Below, one piece after another: positions 1 to 6,533 of a stretch of DNA of 7,864 nt. The position numbers and the translations under genes were made by a program. Source of the DNA: Planctomycetaceae bacterium (GTDB lineage Bacteria > Planctomycetota > Planctomycetia > Pirellulales > Thermoguttaceae); assembly GCA_031259095.1 (NCBI GenBank), contig JAIRLW010000207.1:1-7864 (forward strand), given 5' to 3'. The stretch's first letter is position 1; the number at the start of each line of letters is the position of its first letter. The notes under the pieces are model-generated. The model did not search any database and was not told the origin of the DNA. It saw nothing but the letters and a program-made list of their open reading frames with translations.

Positions 1-3
1 ATT

Positions 4-16
4 GCCCTTTCAGGGC
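4..16. repeat. Small CCC/GGG hairpin repeat at window edge
   Basis: GCCCT, a 3-nt TTC loop, then AGGGC form a perfect 5-bp stem. It resembles in design (CCC, short loop, GGG) the GTCCC/GGGAC hairpins at 6181-6408 but is not the same sequence. It could be a dispersed REP-like hairpin or the end of a terminator of a gene lying before the window; no T-run follows on the plus strand. The upstream context is cut off, so its role cannot be decided. Confidence 0.35.
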
Positions 17-81
17 GTAGGAAAAATATCATGAACTCGATCACAAAACAATAATTCCGCTAATATATTACCAAAATTCCT

Positions 82-87
82 TATAAT
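82..87 (+). promoter_or_regulatory. Possible -10 box for the metF gene
   Basis: A perfect TATAAT lies 21 bp before the ATG at 109, which would give a leader of about 14 nt. No convincing -35 hexamer is seen 16-18 bp upstream, and the whole region is AT-rich, so a chance match is quite possible. Confidence 0.25.
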
Positions 88-108
88 AATTTTAGATTTA
101 TTGAAACG

Positions 109-1710
109 ATGAAATCAACTTTTTATGAAAAATTACGGGAATCTCTTTTACCGGATCGGCCATTTCCGGTGGGAGCGGAAATTGTTACGACACGCGGAAT
201 TCCGGTTCGGGGAAATTATTCGCCGGTTGATCTTGCCCGTGAATTATTATCGGAGGAGCGAACCGACTGGATTTCTGTTACTGACAATCCCGGCGGTAAT
301 CCGATGCTTCCGGCGGATTGGCTTGCCGGTCAATTATCAGAGTTTGTGCCCAATATCATTTTACATCTTGCGTGTAAAGATTATAATCGTGCAGGTTTGG
401 AGTCGAATCTTTGGCGTTACGCGGCGGAAGGTTTCAATAATATTCTTGTTCTTTCCGGCGATCTTCCCGTAACGGGTTATCCCAAACTTTCTTCCGGAGT
501 GTTCGATCTCGATTCTGTCGGACTGCTCGACATGATAACCTCAATGAATCGCGGACTTCCGATTCTTTCGCGCCGCGGCGTTACGGAAACATTAACGCCA
601 ACTAACTTCTTTGCCGGTTGTGTGGTCAATCCGTTCAAGCAAAATGAAAATGAACTCATTCCGCAATATTATAAACTTGTACGAAAAATCCGCGCCGGAG
701 CCGCATGGGTCTTGCCTCAATTAGGTTACGATATGCGGAAATTCTATGAAATCAGGCAGATTCTCCGTTTACAAAATCTCGATATTCCTGTTATTGGTAA
801 TGCGTACATTTTGACAAAAACTGTTGCAACAATGTTTAACGCCGGTAAACTTGCCGGTTGTGTTGTTAGTGACCGGTTGCTTGCGGAGATTGAAAAATAT
901 TCAGCCGGACATGATAAAGGGAAACAGTATTTTCAGGAACTTGCCGCCAAACAATTAGCGGTTTTCAAAGGACTTGGTTTTGCCGCCGGTTATCTCGGCG
1001 GAATAACAAAACCGGAATCATTTTTTGAAATCATCGAACTGTCCAATCAATATTCTAGTAACGATTGGAAACAATTTTATCATGAAATTCAATTTCCGCA
1101 ACCGAATGAATTTTATCTTTTTGAGACAGATTCTTTAACAAATTTATCCGAATCCGGTTTACCGGCATTGAATCCGATGTTGAAAAAACTGAAAAAACCG
1201 AAAAAAACAAAAAATATCAATTTGTTTTATCGTTTTTCACGTTTGGTTCACGGGTTGGCGTTTCATCGGAATCACGGTTTGTATTCGGTGATGAAAGGAG
1301 TTTTCCAATTTTTGAACCGAAAAAATTTGTTTTGCCGTTTTTGTTTTCGAATGATTCATCGAATTGAAAAAGACGTGAAACATTCGCTTTACGGCTGCAC
1401 GGATTGCGGCGACTGCGGACTTCCCGACACGGCGTATCTTTGTCCGATGAATTGTTGTTCAAAAAATATGCGTAACGGTCCTTGCGGCGGTTCGATGCAA
1501 AGCCGTTGCGAATCGGACGACAAAGATTGTATCTGGACGATTGCGTATGACCGGTTGAAATATTTCGGCGAGGTTGATGATTTTATCAATTCGCCGGTTC
1601 TGATTTACAACGCCGCGCTCAAAGGAACCAGCGCATGGTCAAATCTTTACCTTGACCGCGATCACAACGCCCAATTATCACAAACGCCGGAAAATAATCC
1701 TAACCGATAA
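109..1710 (+). CDS. metF: Methylenetetrahydrofolate reductase fused to a Cys-rich MTHFR C-terminal (MetV-like) domain
   Basis: A 533-residue protein. Residues about 15-340 form a MetF-type TIM barrel that reduces 5,10-methylene-THF to 5-methyl-THF with flavin. Seen: GAE with E24 (compare catalytic E28 of E. coli MetF), SVTDNPGGNP at 56-65, LSGD with D118 (compare D120) and a PQ with Q204 where E. coli has the folate-binding Q183. Next comes a Lys-rich linker (about 345-370), then a cysteine-rich domain with C409 and C412 and, at 430-474, C430, C433, C436, C445, C449, C450, C459, C467 and C474 around GCTDCGDCG and GPCGG. That matches the MTHFR C-terminal family found in MetV of acetogens, where it helps bind metal or Fe-S and passes electrons to MetF. 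E. coli MetF is about 296 residues, so this is a two-domain fusion. The electron donor is unknown; no partner gene is nearby. No clear Shine-Dalgarno; the ATG at 109 is the only sensible start. Role in methionine supply or one-carbon metabolism is inferred. Confidence 0.93.
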   Translation: MKSTFYEKLRESLLPDRPFPVGAEIVTTRGIPVRGNYSPVDLARELLSEERTDWISVTDNPGGNPMLPADWLAGQLSEFVPNIILHLACKDYNRAGLESNLWRYAAEGFNNILVLSGDLPVTGYPKLSSGVFDLDSVGLLDMITSMNRGLPILSRRGVTETLTPTNFFAGCVVNPFKQNENELIPQYYKLVRKIRAGAAWVLPQLGYDMRKFYEIRQILRLQNLDIPVIGNAYILTKTVATMFNAGKLAGCVVSDRLLAEIEKYSAGHDKGKQYFQELAAKQLAVFKGLGFAAGYLGGITKPESFFEIIELSNQYSSNDWKQFYHEIQFPQPNEFYLFETDSLTNLSESGLPALNPMLKKLKKPKKTKNINLFYRFSRLVHGLAFHRNHGLYSVMKGVFQFLNRKNLFCRFCFRMIHRIEKDVKHSLYGCTDCGDCGLPDTAYLCPMNCCSKNMRNGPCGGSMQSRCESDDKDCIWTIAYDRLKYFGEVDDFINSPVLIYNAALKGTSAWSNLYLDRDHNAQLSQTPENNPNR

Positions 1711-1716
1711 AAGAAT

Positions 1717-1753
1717 CAGAAAACCTTATTTTATAACAGTTTTTCTGTTTTTT
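1717..1753 (+). terminator. Intrinsic terminator of the metF gene
   Basis: Starting 6 nt after the stop codon, CAGAAAA (1717-1723) can pair with TTTTCTG (1741-1747); an alternative inner stem is AACAG/CTGTT (1735-1739 with 1745-1749, loop of five T). A six-T run (1748-1753) follows directly. The stem is weak in GC but position and T-run fit rho-independent termination, and the next gene faces the opposite way. Confidence 0.65.
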
Positions 1754-1782
1754 ACACTTTCGGCAGTCATCACTATCCTGTT

Positions 1783-1881
1783 TTAATTATCGAAACGACA
1801 AAAATGTTTGTGAGTTTGTTCGAGTTGCGGCAGGATTGGCGTCACCCAACTTGCCTGACCTTTGGTTGATCCAAACATCAT
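1783..1881 (-). other. Doubtful small ORF (32 codons) in the convergent spacer
   Basis: On the minus strand an ATG-ATG pair at 1881-1876 opens a 32-codon frame that begins MMFGSTKGQASWV and ends at TAA 1785-1783. It lies about 100 bp downstream of the cpaB stop and could be co-transcribed with it. There is no Shine-Dalgarno and an in-frame TGA lies just upstream. A second overlapping minus frame of 46 codons (MKMEEMKCF...) ends nearby. The composition looks protein-like, so it may be a remnant or a genuine small gene, but I recognise no family. The rest of 1754-1981 shows nothing identifiable. Confidence 0.15.
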
Positions 1882-1981
1882 AAAATCGCGTCAACCGGGG
1901 AAAGCATTTCATTTCTTCCATTTTCATAAACGAGCAATGCTGTCGAAACGTTGTGCGGATTATTTTTTCCGCAGTGAACAG

Positions 1982-3373
1982 TTACAATTTTTTTCGGTTT
2001 CGCAACAATGGCGGGGTAAGAATATTGTTGCTATTATCTGTTTCCGTTTCCAGTTCCGGTTCGACAGCAATGGAAGATTGTCTCCAAGGAGAATAATTTT
2101 TTTGGAAAGATTGTTCCGGCTCGTTGACAATCGGCAATCCGATTTCCATAATCGGAGACGATAAACCTAACGGAAATTTTTTTCCTTTCAACTCTTTTGA
2201 ATGCTCCGACGATTCGGAAATTCCTGTCTTTTCCTGATGAATTCCCGTCAAGGGCGTTGCCGCAATAGAATGAATATCGTTTCGGATTTCTTCGTCCAAT
2301 GTTGCAACAGGAATGTCGGGCGGAATAAATAATAAGGACGGACATTTTTTAGGGATTGGTTTAGGAAGATGTAGAGTTATTTCCGTTGCGGTTGAGTCGG
2401 ACGCTTCCGAAGTTAAAAGAGTATTTTCAACGGTATCCGTTATGATTTCAATGGGTTTGCCGATAAGATCATTGTCCGCGTTATTTGTTTCGTTATTTAT
2501 TATGTAGTCTATTGATTTGTTGGTTGACAGATTGTCTAATGTTTTATCCGTTACGTTTCCGGTTGTTCCGTTAACAATAATATTTTCAGCATTTTCTGTT
2601 GTATTATCTTGACTGGGCGGTGTGCCGGTTTGGTTTGATTGGCGATGCGGCACAATACGAAGCCGTCCTTTGCGCGCGGCGGACGTTAATTGAGCGGCGT
2701 CATTTTTTTCCAGAACTAAGGTCAATGTTCGGACTTGATGTTGCTGATTGTTTAGGGAGAATTGATTTTGAATCTGATGAATTTCAATATTTTCGAGGAG
2801 AAGTTCTCCTTGTTCCGCAGTCTCATTTTTCGACATATACGCTTTAAGCAACCGATTTTTTCGTTCTGAAAATTCTCCTTGAGATTTTTCTCTGGGAAAC
2901 ATTCGGATATCAATCCGTTGTTCGGGCGAAAGACTGTTTGTAATCGGCATGGAAGATTCAACAACTTGGTCGTTCAAAAGAATTTGTTCAATTTCCAACG
3001 AAACAACTTGCATTCCGGCGGGAACATATTTTTCTGTTTCCGAATCTTTTTTCTGAGACGGCAACAATAAGTCTTCACAAATCGGACAGCCGATAGAAAT
3101 GGGATAGGCAGACCGGCGGCGGTAAACTTGGGAGAAATTGGTTATTGCGGCGGTGGGCAGTTCCGTGATGGGAACTTCGACAAACATAATCGCTTGGGCG
3201 GTTATTTCGGCTCCTCGCGGAATTGTCTGTTTGGCAACAAGAATTTTAATCGCCGGTTTCCGTTCGGCAATCGAAACAGGTTTGGCTTCGAACATGTAAT
3301 ACCGAACAATAAAAGCACAACCAATCCCCAGAGTAAAGGATAAAATAAGCAACAGCCATGAGACGGTTCGCAT
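1982..3373 (-). CDS. cpaB: CpaB/RcpC-like SAF-domain protein (Flp pilus assembly type)
   Basis: 463 residues from the ATG at 3373. One N-terminal membrane segment (about residues 5-24) places the rest in the periplasm. A SAF domain follows (about 42-103: ILVAKQTIPRGAEIT and a GCPICEDLLL ending), then an RcpC/CpaB region (about 118-240: VPAGMQVVSLEI, QRIDIRM, RTLTLVLEKNDAAQL). In the family CpaB supports assembly of the Flp/Tad pilus, probably near the outer-membrane secretin. Residues about 245-463 are an Asn/Thr/Ser-rich stretch, then a Pro- and charge-rich tail with no recognised fold. Oddities: where the family usually has GEPI, this protein has GCPIC, giving a CxxC (C96, C99); and no other pilus gene (secretin, CpaE, CpaF, TadB/C) is in the window. 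The frame is open up to a TTG at 3403, but that start has no ribosome site, whereas the ATG at 3373 has one. Solitary CpaB-like genes are, as I recall, common in Planctomycetota, so function in a pilus is inferred. Confidence 0.85.
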   Translation of the reverse strand: MRTVSWLLLILSFTLGIGCAFIVRYYMFEAKPVSIAERKPAIKILVAKQTIPRGAEITAQAIMFVEVPITELPTAAITNFSQVYRRRSAYPISIGCPICEDLLLPSQKKDSETEKYVPAGMQVVSLEIEQILLNDQVVESSMPITNSLSPEQRIDIRMFPREKSQGEFSERKNRLLKAYMSKNETAEQGELLLENIEIHQIQNQFSLNNQQHQVRTLTLVLEKNDAAQLTSAARKGRLRIVPHRQSNQTGTPPSQDNTTENAENIIVNGTTGNVTDKTLDNLSTNKSIDYIINNETNNADNDLIGKPIEIITDTVENTLLTSEASDSTATEITLHLPKPIPKKCPSLLFIPPDIPVATLDEEIRNDIHSIAATPLTGIHQEKTGISESSEHSKELKGKKFPLGLSSPIMEIGLPIVNEPEQSFQKNYSPWRQSSIAVEPELETETDNSNNILTPPLLRNRKKL

Positions 3374-3381
3374 TTTATTTA

Positions 3382-3385
3382 CCTG
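3382..3385 (-). promoter_or_regulatory. Ribosome binding site deciding the cpaB start
   Basis: On the minus strand TCAGGT sits with its AGG core 8 nt before the ATG at 3373. Upstream of the alternative TTG at 3403 the minus strand is pyrimidine-rich (CCTCTTT), with no such site. This favours the shorter protein, whose N-terminus then begins directly with the membrane segment. Confidence 0.55.
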
Positions 3386-3542
3386 ACTCGATTTAACCCC
3401 CAAAAAGAGGAAATATTCTTAACAAAACAAAAATGATACTTCTTGTTTGTATCGGTATTTTCAAACCGGAAAATTGATTCTTTTTTTCGTCATATTCCAA
3501 TGGTTTCATGCTTTTCCCATTCGTCATCTTAGCCCCAATTTT

Positions 3543-3596
3543 AGGGACAGAAGGGACATTAGAGACTTTGAAGACAAATTGGGCAAATTGGGAAGA
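3543..3596. repeat. Degenerate 9-bp tandem repeat (six units)
   Basis: The stretch divides exactly into six 9-mers, from AGGGACAGA and AGGGACATT at the left to TTGGGCAAA and TTGGGAAGA at the right; neighbours share most bases and middle units grade between the two types. On the minus strand the units read like TCTGTCCCT. A CCCAATTT just upstream (about 3534-3541) is the inverted match of the AAATTGGG inside the array. It is non-coding in any supported gene. Confidence 0.55.
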
Positions 3597-3618
3597 ATAG
3601 ATCGGTGATTAAAAACGA

Positions 3619-3634
3619 ATTTTTTAGAGATTCC
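3619..3634 (+). repeat. Copy of the TTTTTAGAGATTCC element-end motif
   Basis: ATTTTTTAGAGATTCC matches the inverted repeats of the MITE-like element at 7661-7852 (ATTTTTAGAGATTCCC read on the minus strand), with one extra T and without the final C. There is no clear partner copy nearby, so it may be a solo end or a relic of such an element. Confidence 0.45.
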
Positions 3635-3672
3635 GCTTTTCTATTACAAATTGGATAAAATAGAGAAAATAT

Positions 3673-3714
3673 AACATTGAAAATGTTAAAATATTCTGAA
3701 TATATCGTTTTTTT
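3673..3714 (+). terminator. Terminator-like hairpin pair with T-run, no obvious transcript
   Basis: AACATT/AATGTT (3673-3687, 3-nt loop) is followed by ATATTC/GAATAT (3691-3703, 1-nt centre) and, after four bases, seven T (3708-3714). The layout looks like an intrinsic terminator on the plus strand, but no plus-strand gene lies upstream between 1710 and here. It could end a small unseen RNA, or simply be an AT-rich palindrome. Stems contain almost no G-C pairs. Confidence 0.25.
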
Positions 3715-3960
3715 GTTTTATTCTGATTATTACAAACCGATAGTTTTATCAGATGAATCGATTGTTCGATGGTTAGCGAAAGAGGACTTTTTGTAATATT
3801 CAACAATTTCACATCTTGATTCATTTTGAAAAAAAATGTATTCTTCCCCAACCAAAAAACATCGACAATCTCGTTGTATTTCCGTAAGTTGTTTTACAAC
3901 AAACAGTTAAATTCCAAACGAATCGTCATGGATTTTGCGGTAACCCAATTGAACATTCCA

Positions 3961-6066
3961 ATGCGTCCACATTTTTTTCTTCGGTTTCTTTTCTTTTTCG
4001 GAATTTTTTTTCCGATTGGTGTTGGTGCGCCCTTTGTTTCGGCTCAGACGGATCCTTTTTTGTCTCCCGAAATAGTTCCGTTTCCTTTCATCAATGAACC
4101 GGATCAGAACACGAAGAAACAACCTGCTCCTGAGAAAAAAAATATTCCATCTTCAACGGTTCCGGTACAAACGGTTCCGATTCCTCCAGATACGTTTGCC
4201 GCAAATCACGAAGAAGGATATGTTCCAAACATTTATTATCAGGTTGCTCCAGATCCGCCATCGGTACTGCGTCCGCGTTATCGCAACAGTTCCAACGTCA
4301 ATACCGGTAATACCGCCGAAAAACAGTCCGGAAAATCTCAAAAATCCGGTAAATCAACCAATAAATTCAGTAAACCTGAGAAGTCTGATAGTTCTGATAA
4401 ATTTGAAAAATCGGAAAAATCCGATAACTCGGAGAGTTCTAATAAATCCGATCAACTTGATACTGACGAATCATCGAATCCGATTCGTCAGGTTGTGGCG
4501 AGCGACGCCCCTGATCCGCCGGAAGAATTTGTTGATAATTCTGTTTTTGCTTCGCCTGCTCCCAAGACAGCAGCGACATCATCATCATCATCTTTCTTAA
4601 AATATCCTGTTTCTTTGACGCCGCAGAAAAAACGAACCAATTTGGCGTCGGTTACAAACCAACAAGGAACATCACAAAGTCCCTATACCGTCAATAATAC
4701 CCATAGCGGCGATGATTTAACTTGCGGTGACGACGGTTGTTCCGCGCATTCGCCGCCGGCAATTTTTCAGCATTTAAGTAAGCAAACGCCTAAACGCGGT
4801 GTTTGTGATTGTTGCGGTTTTTCGCAATGTATTAACAAAACGGTTGGGTCGTGGTATTTTGATGGCTGGCTTACGGTTGGCGGGTTTATGAATACCCATT
4901 ATCCCGAAAACCGGAATAATTCGCCGCTTTATTACAATGACCGAAACGCTGAAGCGGTGATGAATCAACTTTATCTCACGTTTGGGCGGCGGATCAATTC
5001 GCGCGGCGGACGTTGGGATTGGGGCGGACGAATTGATCTCCTTTACGGAACCGATTACTTTTTTACCAGTGCAGTCGGTTTGGAAACGCGCCGTTACAAT
5101 TACATGTTCCTCAATCAGTCCACACTGGAACCGCTGGAAGCGAGTTCGCATTGGAATTCAAACTCAGGAACGCGCCGTCTTGAAACCGCTTCACTTTACG
5201 GTCTTTCACTGCCGCAGGCTTATGCCGAATTGTTTATTCCGGTCGGCAATGGAGTTACGGTTAAGGCGGGACATTTTTATTCGGGAATGGGAATTGAATC
5301 GGCAATGTCGCCGGAAAATTTCTTTTATTCTCGTTCGTACAGTTTTATGTACGGTTCTCCGACCACGTTGACCGGAATGACCGCAACCGCCAAACTTTCC
5401 TCACATTTTTCCGCATTGCTCGGATTTTCGCGCGGTTGGAATATTTTTGACAAATCTAACGACAATTTAAGCGGACTAGCCGGATTGGAATGGAAAAGTT
5501 TCGATAAACGCACCGCATTATCGTTTCTAATTCACTCCGGTCGAGAGTCTTTAATTTACTCCAATGGCGATCTTCTTCTCAACAATAATAACCGAACCGG
5601 TTACGCTCTGACGCTGCAACATCAACTGGCTCCGCGATGGTATTACGCATTGGAGCACACATTCGGTTACGAAAAAAATGGAGCCGCATTGCTGCTTAAC
5701 AGCATCAACGATCCGAGAGGAACTGCCCGATGGTATTCTTTGGCTCATTATTTGCAATGGAAATGGAGTGAACGTTTTGCACTTGGGTTGCGCGGCGAAT
5801 GGTTCCGCGATAACGGACAATCCCGAATTCAAAAAGAGGCGATTGTTGTTCCGAATTACTATCGTCTGGAAGGCGAAGACTATTTCCAAATTACTCTTGG
5901 CGCCAATTGGAAACCAACCCGCTACATCACCATACGACCGGAAATTCGTTACGATTGGTCAAATGTTGTTCGTCACGACGAAATCAGCAACGCCCAAACA
6001 GGAATTTATAGCAACGATAAAAAGCAAATGTTTAGTTTTGCTATTGACGGTATTTTCCGATTCTAA
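3961..6066 (+). CDS. BBP2/OmpL-like outer-membrane beta-barrel protein
   Basis: 701 residues from the ATG at 3961. Starting here gives a clean signal peptide: MRPHFFLR, a Phe-rich hydrophobic core, then cleavage after VSA (residue 28). The ATG at 3928 (11 residues more, with an acidic residue) is a possible alternative; neither has a ribosome site. Residues 29-118 are Pro-rich; 120-173 are a Lys/Ser/Glu low-complexity repeat (SGKSQKSGKS, EKSEKSDNSE); 207-211 are five Ser coded by four TCA and one TCT; C255, C260, C282, C284, C285 and C290 form a Cys cluster. The barrel runs from about 296 (GSWYFDGWLTVGGFMN) to the end, with alternating amphipathic, aromatic-rich strands and a terminal FRF typical of outer-membrane barrels. 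This matches the putative beta-barrel porin-2 family, widespread in Planctomycetota. It probably forms a pore; the substrate cannot be told. The long N-terminal part could span the periplasm or anchor to another envelope layer (inference). Confidence 0.88.
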   Translation: MRPHFFLRFLFFFGIFFPIGVGAPFVSAQTDPFLSPEIVPFPFINEPDQNTKKQPAPEKKNIPSSTVPVQTVPIPPDTFAANHEEGYVPNIYYQVAPDPPSVLRPRYRNSSNVNTGNTAEKQSGKSQKSGKSTNKFSKPEKSDSSDKFEKSEKSDNSESSNKSDQLDTDESSNPIRQVVASDAPDPPEEFVDNSVFASPAPKTAATSSSSSFLKYPVSLTPQKKRTNLASVTNQQGTSQSPYTVNNTHSGDDLTCGDDGCSAHSPPAIFQHLSKQTPKRGVCDCCGFSQCINKTVGSWYFDGWLTVGGFMNTHYPENRNNSPLYYNDRNAEAVMNQLYLTFGRRINSRGGRWDWGGRIDLLYGTDYFFTSAVGLETRRYNYMFLNQSTLEPLEASSHWNSNSGTRRLETASLYGLSLPQAYAELFIPVGNGVTVKAGHFYSGMGIESAMSPENFFYSRSYSFMYGSPTTLTGMTATAKLSSHFSALLGFSRGWNIFDKSNDNLSGLAGLEWKSFDKRTALSFLIHSGRESLIYSNGDLLLNNNNRTGYALTLQHQLAPRWYYALEHTFGYEKNGAALLLNSINDPRGTARWYSLAHYLQWKWSERFALGLRGEWFRDNGQSRIQKEAIVVPNYYRLEGEDYFQITLGANWKPTRYITIRPEIRYDWSNVVRHDEISNAQTGIYSNDKKQMFSFAIDGIFRF

Positions 6067-6125
6067 AACACTCGAAGGTTCACAAAAGATTTCAAAAAAG
6101 ACGCCATAAGCAGTCAAGATTATCA

Positions 6126-6163
6126 TGTTTAAAATTGTGTACAGAATTAAACAATAATTTTTT
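6126..6163 (+). terminator. Weak intrinsic terminator after the BBP2 gene
   Basis: TGTTTAA (6126-6132) pairs with TTAAACA (6147-6153) across a 14-nt loop, followed four bases later by a six-T run (6158-6163). It lies about 60 bp after the stop codon. The stem is AT-only apart from one pair, so efficiency is doubtful. Confidence 0.35.
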
Positions 6164-6180
6164 GTAGCGATTAACATCTT

Positions 6181-6196
6181 CGTCCCGTTAGGGACG
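6181..6196 (-). repeat. GTCCC/GGGAC hairpin repeat, copy 1
   Basis: CGTCCC, loop GTTA, GGGACG: 6-bp perfect stem. Read on the minus strand it is preceded by AACAACAGGT, which aligns with the ACCAACAT that precedes copies 3 and 4, so this is a member of the same repeat in reverse orientation. The (TAG)17 run begins 10 bp to its right, exactly on the side where the conserved flank lies. Confidence 0.7.
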
Positions 6197-6205
6197 ACCT
6201 GTTGT

Positions 6206-6256
<51 letters not shown>

Positions 6257-6282
6257 AAAAAATGTAATAAAAAAATATCCGC

Positions 6283-6308
6283 GTCCCGTAGGGACATTAT
6301 GTTGGTAA
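6283..6308 (-). repeat. GTCCC/GGGAC hairpin repeat, copy 2
   Basis: GTCCC, loop GTA, GGGAC (6283-6295), followed by ATTATGTTGGT. Read on the minus strand this is ACCAACATAATGTCCC and so on, a close match to copies 3 and 4. Copies 2 and 3 face each other and could pair over their whole length as a larger cruciform. Confidence 0.75.
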
Positions 6309-6330
6309 CATTTTTGGGCGTCCGATTTTA

Positions 6331-6356
6331 ACCAACATCGCGTCCCTACGGGACGC
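6331..6356 (+). repeat. GTCCC/GGGAC hairpin repeat, copy 3
   Basis: ACCAACAT, three bases, then GCGTCCCTACGGGACGC (6340-6356), a perfect 7-bp stem with a 3-nt loop. It is the inverted counterpart of copy 2 and in the same orientation as copy 4. Confidence 0.8.
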
Positions 6357-6381
6357 CTGTTTTTAATTGTCATCGTTTTCT

Positions 6382-6408
6382 ACCAACATGTTGTCCCTAA
6401 CGGGACAA
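6382..6408 (+). repeat. GTCCC/GGGAC hairpin repeat, copy 4
   Basis: ACCAACAT, then TTGTCCC (6391-6397), loop TAAC, GGGACAA (6402-6408): 7-bp stem. The compensating change from GC..GC in copy 3 to TT..AA here keeps the stem perfect, which suggests that the fold, not just the sequence, is conserved. Confidence 0.8.
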
Positions 6409-6410
6409 AA

Positions 6411-6522
6411 ATAGTTTAATAGTTTATAGTGAATAGTTGCGCAAGCGGATTACACACGTACACGGTAAATGGTACGCTTGCGTCCTCCACTATACACTAT
6501 TCATTATCAACTATTCACTAAC
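6411..6522. repeat. Inverted heptamer-phased arrays around a CGCAAGCG stem
   Basis: Left arm 6411-6439 is a run of ATAGTNN units (8, 7, 7, 7 bp). Right arm 6488-6522 is exactly five 7-mers of the type CACTATA, CACTATT, AACTATT. They are inverted: AGTGAATAGTT (6428-6438) is the perfect reverse complement of 6509-6519. Between them CGCAAGCG (6440-6447) pairs with CGCTTGCG (6475-6482), and a nested CGTAC/GTACG lies inside. The element ends 11 bp before the GTG start of the next gene, so it forms its leader. Heptamer tandem repeats of this general kind (STRRs) are known from cyanobacteria; this sequence is not one I recognise. Confidence 0.7.
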
Positions 6523-6533
6523 ATTTTCCCGCT

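Larger units (their letters stand above)
3374..3960. other. Long divergent AT-rich intergenic region
   Basis: About 590 bp separate the start of cpaB (minus) from the start of the BBP2 gene (plus), so promoters for both must lie here. I could not pick convincing -35/-10 pairs because the DNA is very AT-rich. It holds a degenerate 9-bp tandem repeat (3543-3596), one copy of a TTTTTAGAGATTCC motif shared with the far end of the window (3619-3634) and a hairpin pair with a T-run (3673-3714). The plus frame of the BBP2 gene stays open back to a TTG at 3826, but that part has neither a ribosome site nor signal-peptide character. The remaining stretches show nothing recognisable. Confidence 0.6.

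Noticed and set aside
1862..2164. 100-codon plus frame overlapping the cpaB C-terminus
   Set aside because: Antisense to the low-complexity tail of cpaB; aromatic and Arg-rich composition typical of a shadow frame.
3374..3403. TTG start of cpaB at 3403
   Set aside because: Pyrimidine-rich DNA upstream and no Shine-Dalgarno; ATG 3373 has AGG at 8-nt spacing and starts at the membrane segment.
3624..3851. 75-codon minus frame in the divergent intergenic region
   Set aside because: Very AT-rich, Asn/Lys/Ile-biased sequence with no ribosome site; it also crosses the hairpin with T-run.
3826..3960. N-terminal extension of the BBP2 protein from TTG at 3826
   Set aside because: No ribosome site; the extension would bury the signal peptide 45 residues inside the protein. 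ATG 3961 gives a standard signal peptide; 3928 stays possible.
4094..4600. 168-codon plus frame within the BBP2 gene
   Set aside because: It is an out-of-frame reading of the Lys/Ser-rich region, giving Arg/Ile/Leu-rich sequence without domain character.
4774..5151. 125-codon minus frame opposite the BBP2 barrel
   Set aside because: Antisense of a clearly conserved barrel segment; no start signal and no recognisable motif.
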